This document shows positions 6,058 to 6,883 of a DNA stretch of 6,883 nucleotides, piece after piece. Both the position numbers and the translations under genes were made by a program. The notes under the pieces were generated by a model. The model saw only the letters and a program-made list of their open reading frames with translations. It ran no database searches and was not told the origin of the DNA. Position 1 is the first letter of the stretch. Every line of letters starts with the position of its first letter. The DNA is from Nocardia sp. (lineage in GTDB: Bacteria; Actinomycetota; Actinomycetes; Mycobacteriales; Mycobacteriaceae): the NCBI GenBank assembly GCA_013361595.1, contig JABFXT010000488.1:1-6883 (forward strand), in the 5' to 3' direction.

Positions 6058-6100
6058 CGGTCCGCGCTCGGCCACCGGTACCGCGAGGCCCGGAGCGCCG

Positions 6101-6106
6101 ATCCTA
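6101..6106 (-). promoter_or_regulatory. Candidate -10 element of the XRE gene
   Basis: TAGGAT on the minus strand fits the actinobacterial TANNNT consensus and would give a leader of about 50 nt before the start at 6044. There is no good -35. The left arm of the 6117-6172 inverted repeat lies where the -35 would be expected. Confidence 0.35.
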
Positions 6107-6116
6107 GGGAACCCGC

Positions 6117-6172
6117 TCCTCTCCTCATCGGCGCGCGGCGCGCGCACTGTCGACGGGGGAACGAGGAGAGGA
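6117..6172 (+). promoter_or_regulatory. Inverted repeat masking the hydrolase ribosome binding site, or XRE operator
   Basis: TCCTCTCCTC (6117-6126) is a perfect 10-bp complement of GAGGAGAGGA (6163-6172), which is the Shine-Dalgarno region of the hydrolase. Between them lies a second stem, GCGCGC (6131-6136) and GCGCGC (6140-6145), with a 3-nt loop. In RNA the two stems could nest into one long hairpin that hides the ribosome binding site. In DNA the arms could be operator half-sites for the XRE protein. The sequence alone does not decide between these. Confidence 0.5.
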
Positions 6173-6179
6173 AAGAGCT

Positions 6180-6883
6180 GTGAAAGAGATCGAAGTGGGA
6201 GCCGCGCATGTGCCGTATCGGGTCGTGGGCCGTGGGCGACCGCTCGTACTGGTCCACGGGACCAACGCGGGCGCGAAATCCTGGGACGGAGTAGCCGCGG
6301 CGTTCGGCGACACCAGCACAGTAGTGCTGCCGAACCTCTCGGGTAGCGATACGGCGCGCGACGACGGCGGCCGCCTCACGGTCGAGCTGCTCGTCGAGCA
6401 ACTCGCCGCCGTGATCGCCGCCACCGGGACGGGACCGGCCGATGTGGTCGGGCACTCGATGGGCGCTCCGGTGGTCGCCGCGCTCGCTGCCGTACGGCCC
6501 GAACTGGTTCGCCGTCTCGTACTGGTCGCGGGCTTCGCGGGGCCCGGCGACGAATATCTGCGCAACGCGCTGACCGTTATGCGCGATCTCGCCGCAGACG
6601 CGGCGACTTTCGCGCGGTTCGCGATGCTGCACGCTTTCAGTCCGGAGTATCTGGCATCGCTCGACCGGGCGGCCGTGGCGGAGCTGGCCGCCGCCTATCG
6701 GCCCGAGCCCGGCCGGCTGCGGCAGCTCGATTTCGACCTGCGACTCGACGTCCGCGATCTGCTGCCGCGGGTCCAGGCGCCCACGCTGGTGATCGGTTGC
6801 GCCCGTGACGCAATGGCCCCGGTGGCGAATTCTCGTGAACTGGCCGCGGCGATCGCGGACGCCTCCTACGCGGAATTGGATTG
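6180..6883 (+). CDS. Alpha/beta hydrolase, partial (C-terminus off the right edge)
   Basis: The 234 visible residues form an alpha/beta-hydrolase core. Strand and oxyanion loop are PLVLVHGTNAG (21-31, HG at 26-27). The nucleophile elbow is GHSMG (91-95), with S93 as nucleophile. LVLVAGF (113-119) is the next strand, and a short helical cap follows (about 124-185). APTLVIGCARDAMAP (200-214) supplies the acid, D210. The catalytic histidine should lie roughly 20-30 residues further on, beyond the window. The GTG at 6180 is chosen because AGGA within a GAGGAGAGGA stretch sits seven bases upstream. No signal peptide is seen, so the enzyme is probably cytosolic. The substrate cannot be told from sequence: the family includes esterases, lactonases, epoxide hydrolases and C-C bond hydrolases. 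It is divergent from the XRE/MmyB regulator, its likely controller. Confidence 0.92.
   Translation, partial: MKEIEVGAAHVPYRVVGRGRPLVLVHGTNAGAKSWDGVAAAFGDTSTVVLPNLSGSDTARDDGGRLTVELLVEQLAAVIAATGTGPADVVGHSMGAPVVAALAAVRPELVRRLVLVAGFAGPGDEYLRNALTVMRDLAADAATFARFAMLHAFSPEYLASLDRAAVAELAAAYRPEPGRLRQLDFDLRLDVRDLLPRVQAPTLVIGCARDAMAPVANSRELAAAIADASYAELD

Noticed and set aside
6131..6145. GCGCGC repeat read as Z-DNA or a restriction-site cluster
   Set aside because: Short alternating GC runs are expected by chance at this base composition; it is noted only as part of the possible leader hairpin.
6045..6632. N-terminal extension of the XRE frame to an ATG at 6632
   Set aside because: The extra residues lie antisense to the hydrolase gene, show no family similarity and would precede the normal XRE N-terminus by almost 200 residues.

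Overview
The window is high-GC DNA in which the coding regions carry a strong G/C third-position bias, GTG starts and family signatures typical of mycolate-type actinobacteria. Nocardia or a close relative is my best guess. This is inferred from protein style; there is no rRNA or other marker to prove it. I see no tRNA, rRNA, CRISPR array, insertion sequence or phage gene.

Layout. (1) Positions 1-891, minus strand: the 5' part of a PD-(D/E)XK nuclease-like protein of the Rpn/transposase-like type, running off the left edge. It has its own AT-rich promoter patch and a well-placed internal start. (2) Positions 1045-2214, minus: a complete type-I thiolase, followed by a hairpin. (3) Positions 2319-2849, plus: a divergent HxlR-family regulator. 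The shared promoter region carries a perfect inverted repeat around an AT-rich core. (4) Positions 2922-3995, minus: a MalK/UgpC-type sugar ABC transporter ATPase with no permease or binding-protein genes beside it, converging on the HxlR gene through two hairpins. (5) Positions 3996-4418: a non-coding stretch ending in a MerR-style promoter with a 9-bp dyad. (6) Positions 4419-5144, plus: a cysteine-free MerR-family regulator. (7) Positions 5190-6044, minus: an XRE regulator with a MmyB-like ligand-binding domain, converging on the MerR gene across a hairpin. (8) From 6180 to the right edge, plus: the N-terminal 234 residues of an alpha/beta hydrolase, divergent from the XRE gene.

How the genes fit together. 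The region is a series of small single-gene units rather than one operon. Two are classic divergent regulator-enzyme pairs: HxlR with thiolase, and XRE/MmyB with hydrolase. In both, the shared intergenic DNA holds an inverted repeat well placed to be an operator. The MerR gene appears to control itself through the dyad in its own promoter, and may also affect the divergent ABC ATPase gene. All regulatory links are inferred from position and sequence symmetry.

The most interesting leads are an intragenic, Shine-Dalgarno-equipped start in the nuclease gene, which recalls the internal small proteins of enterobacterial Rpn genes, and an inverted repeat that could sequester the hydrolase ribosome binding site.
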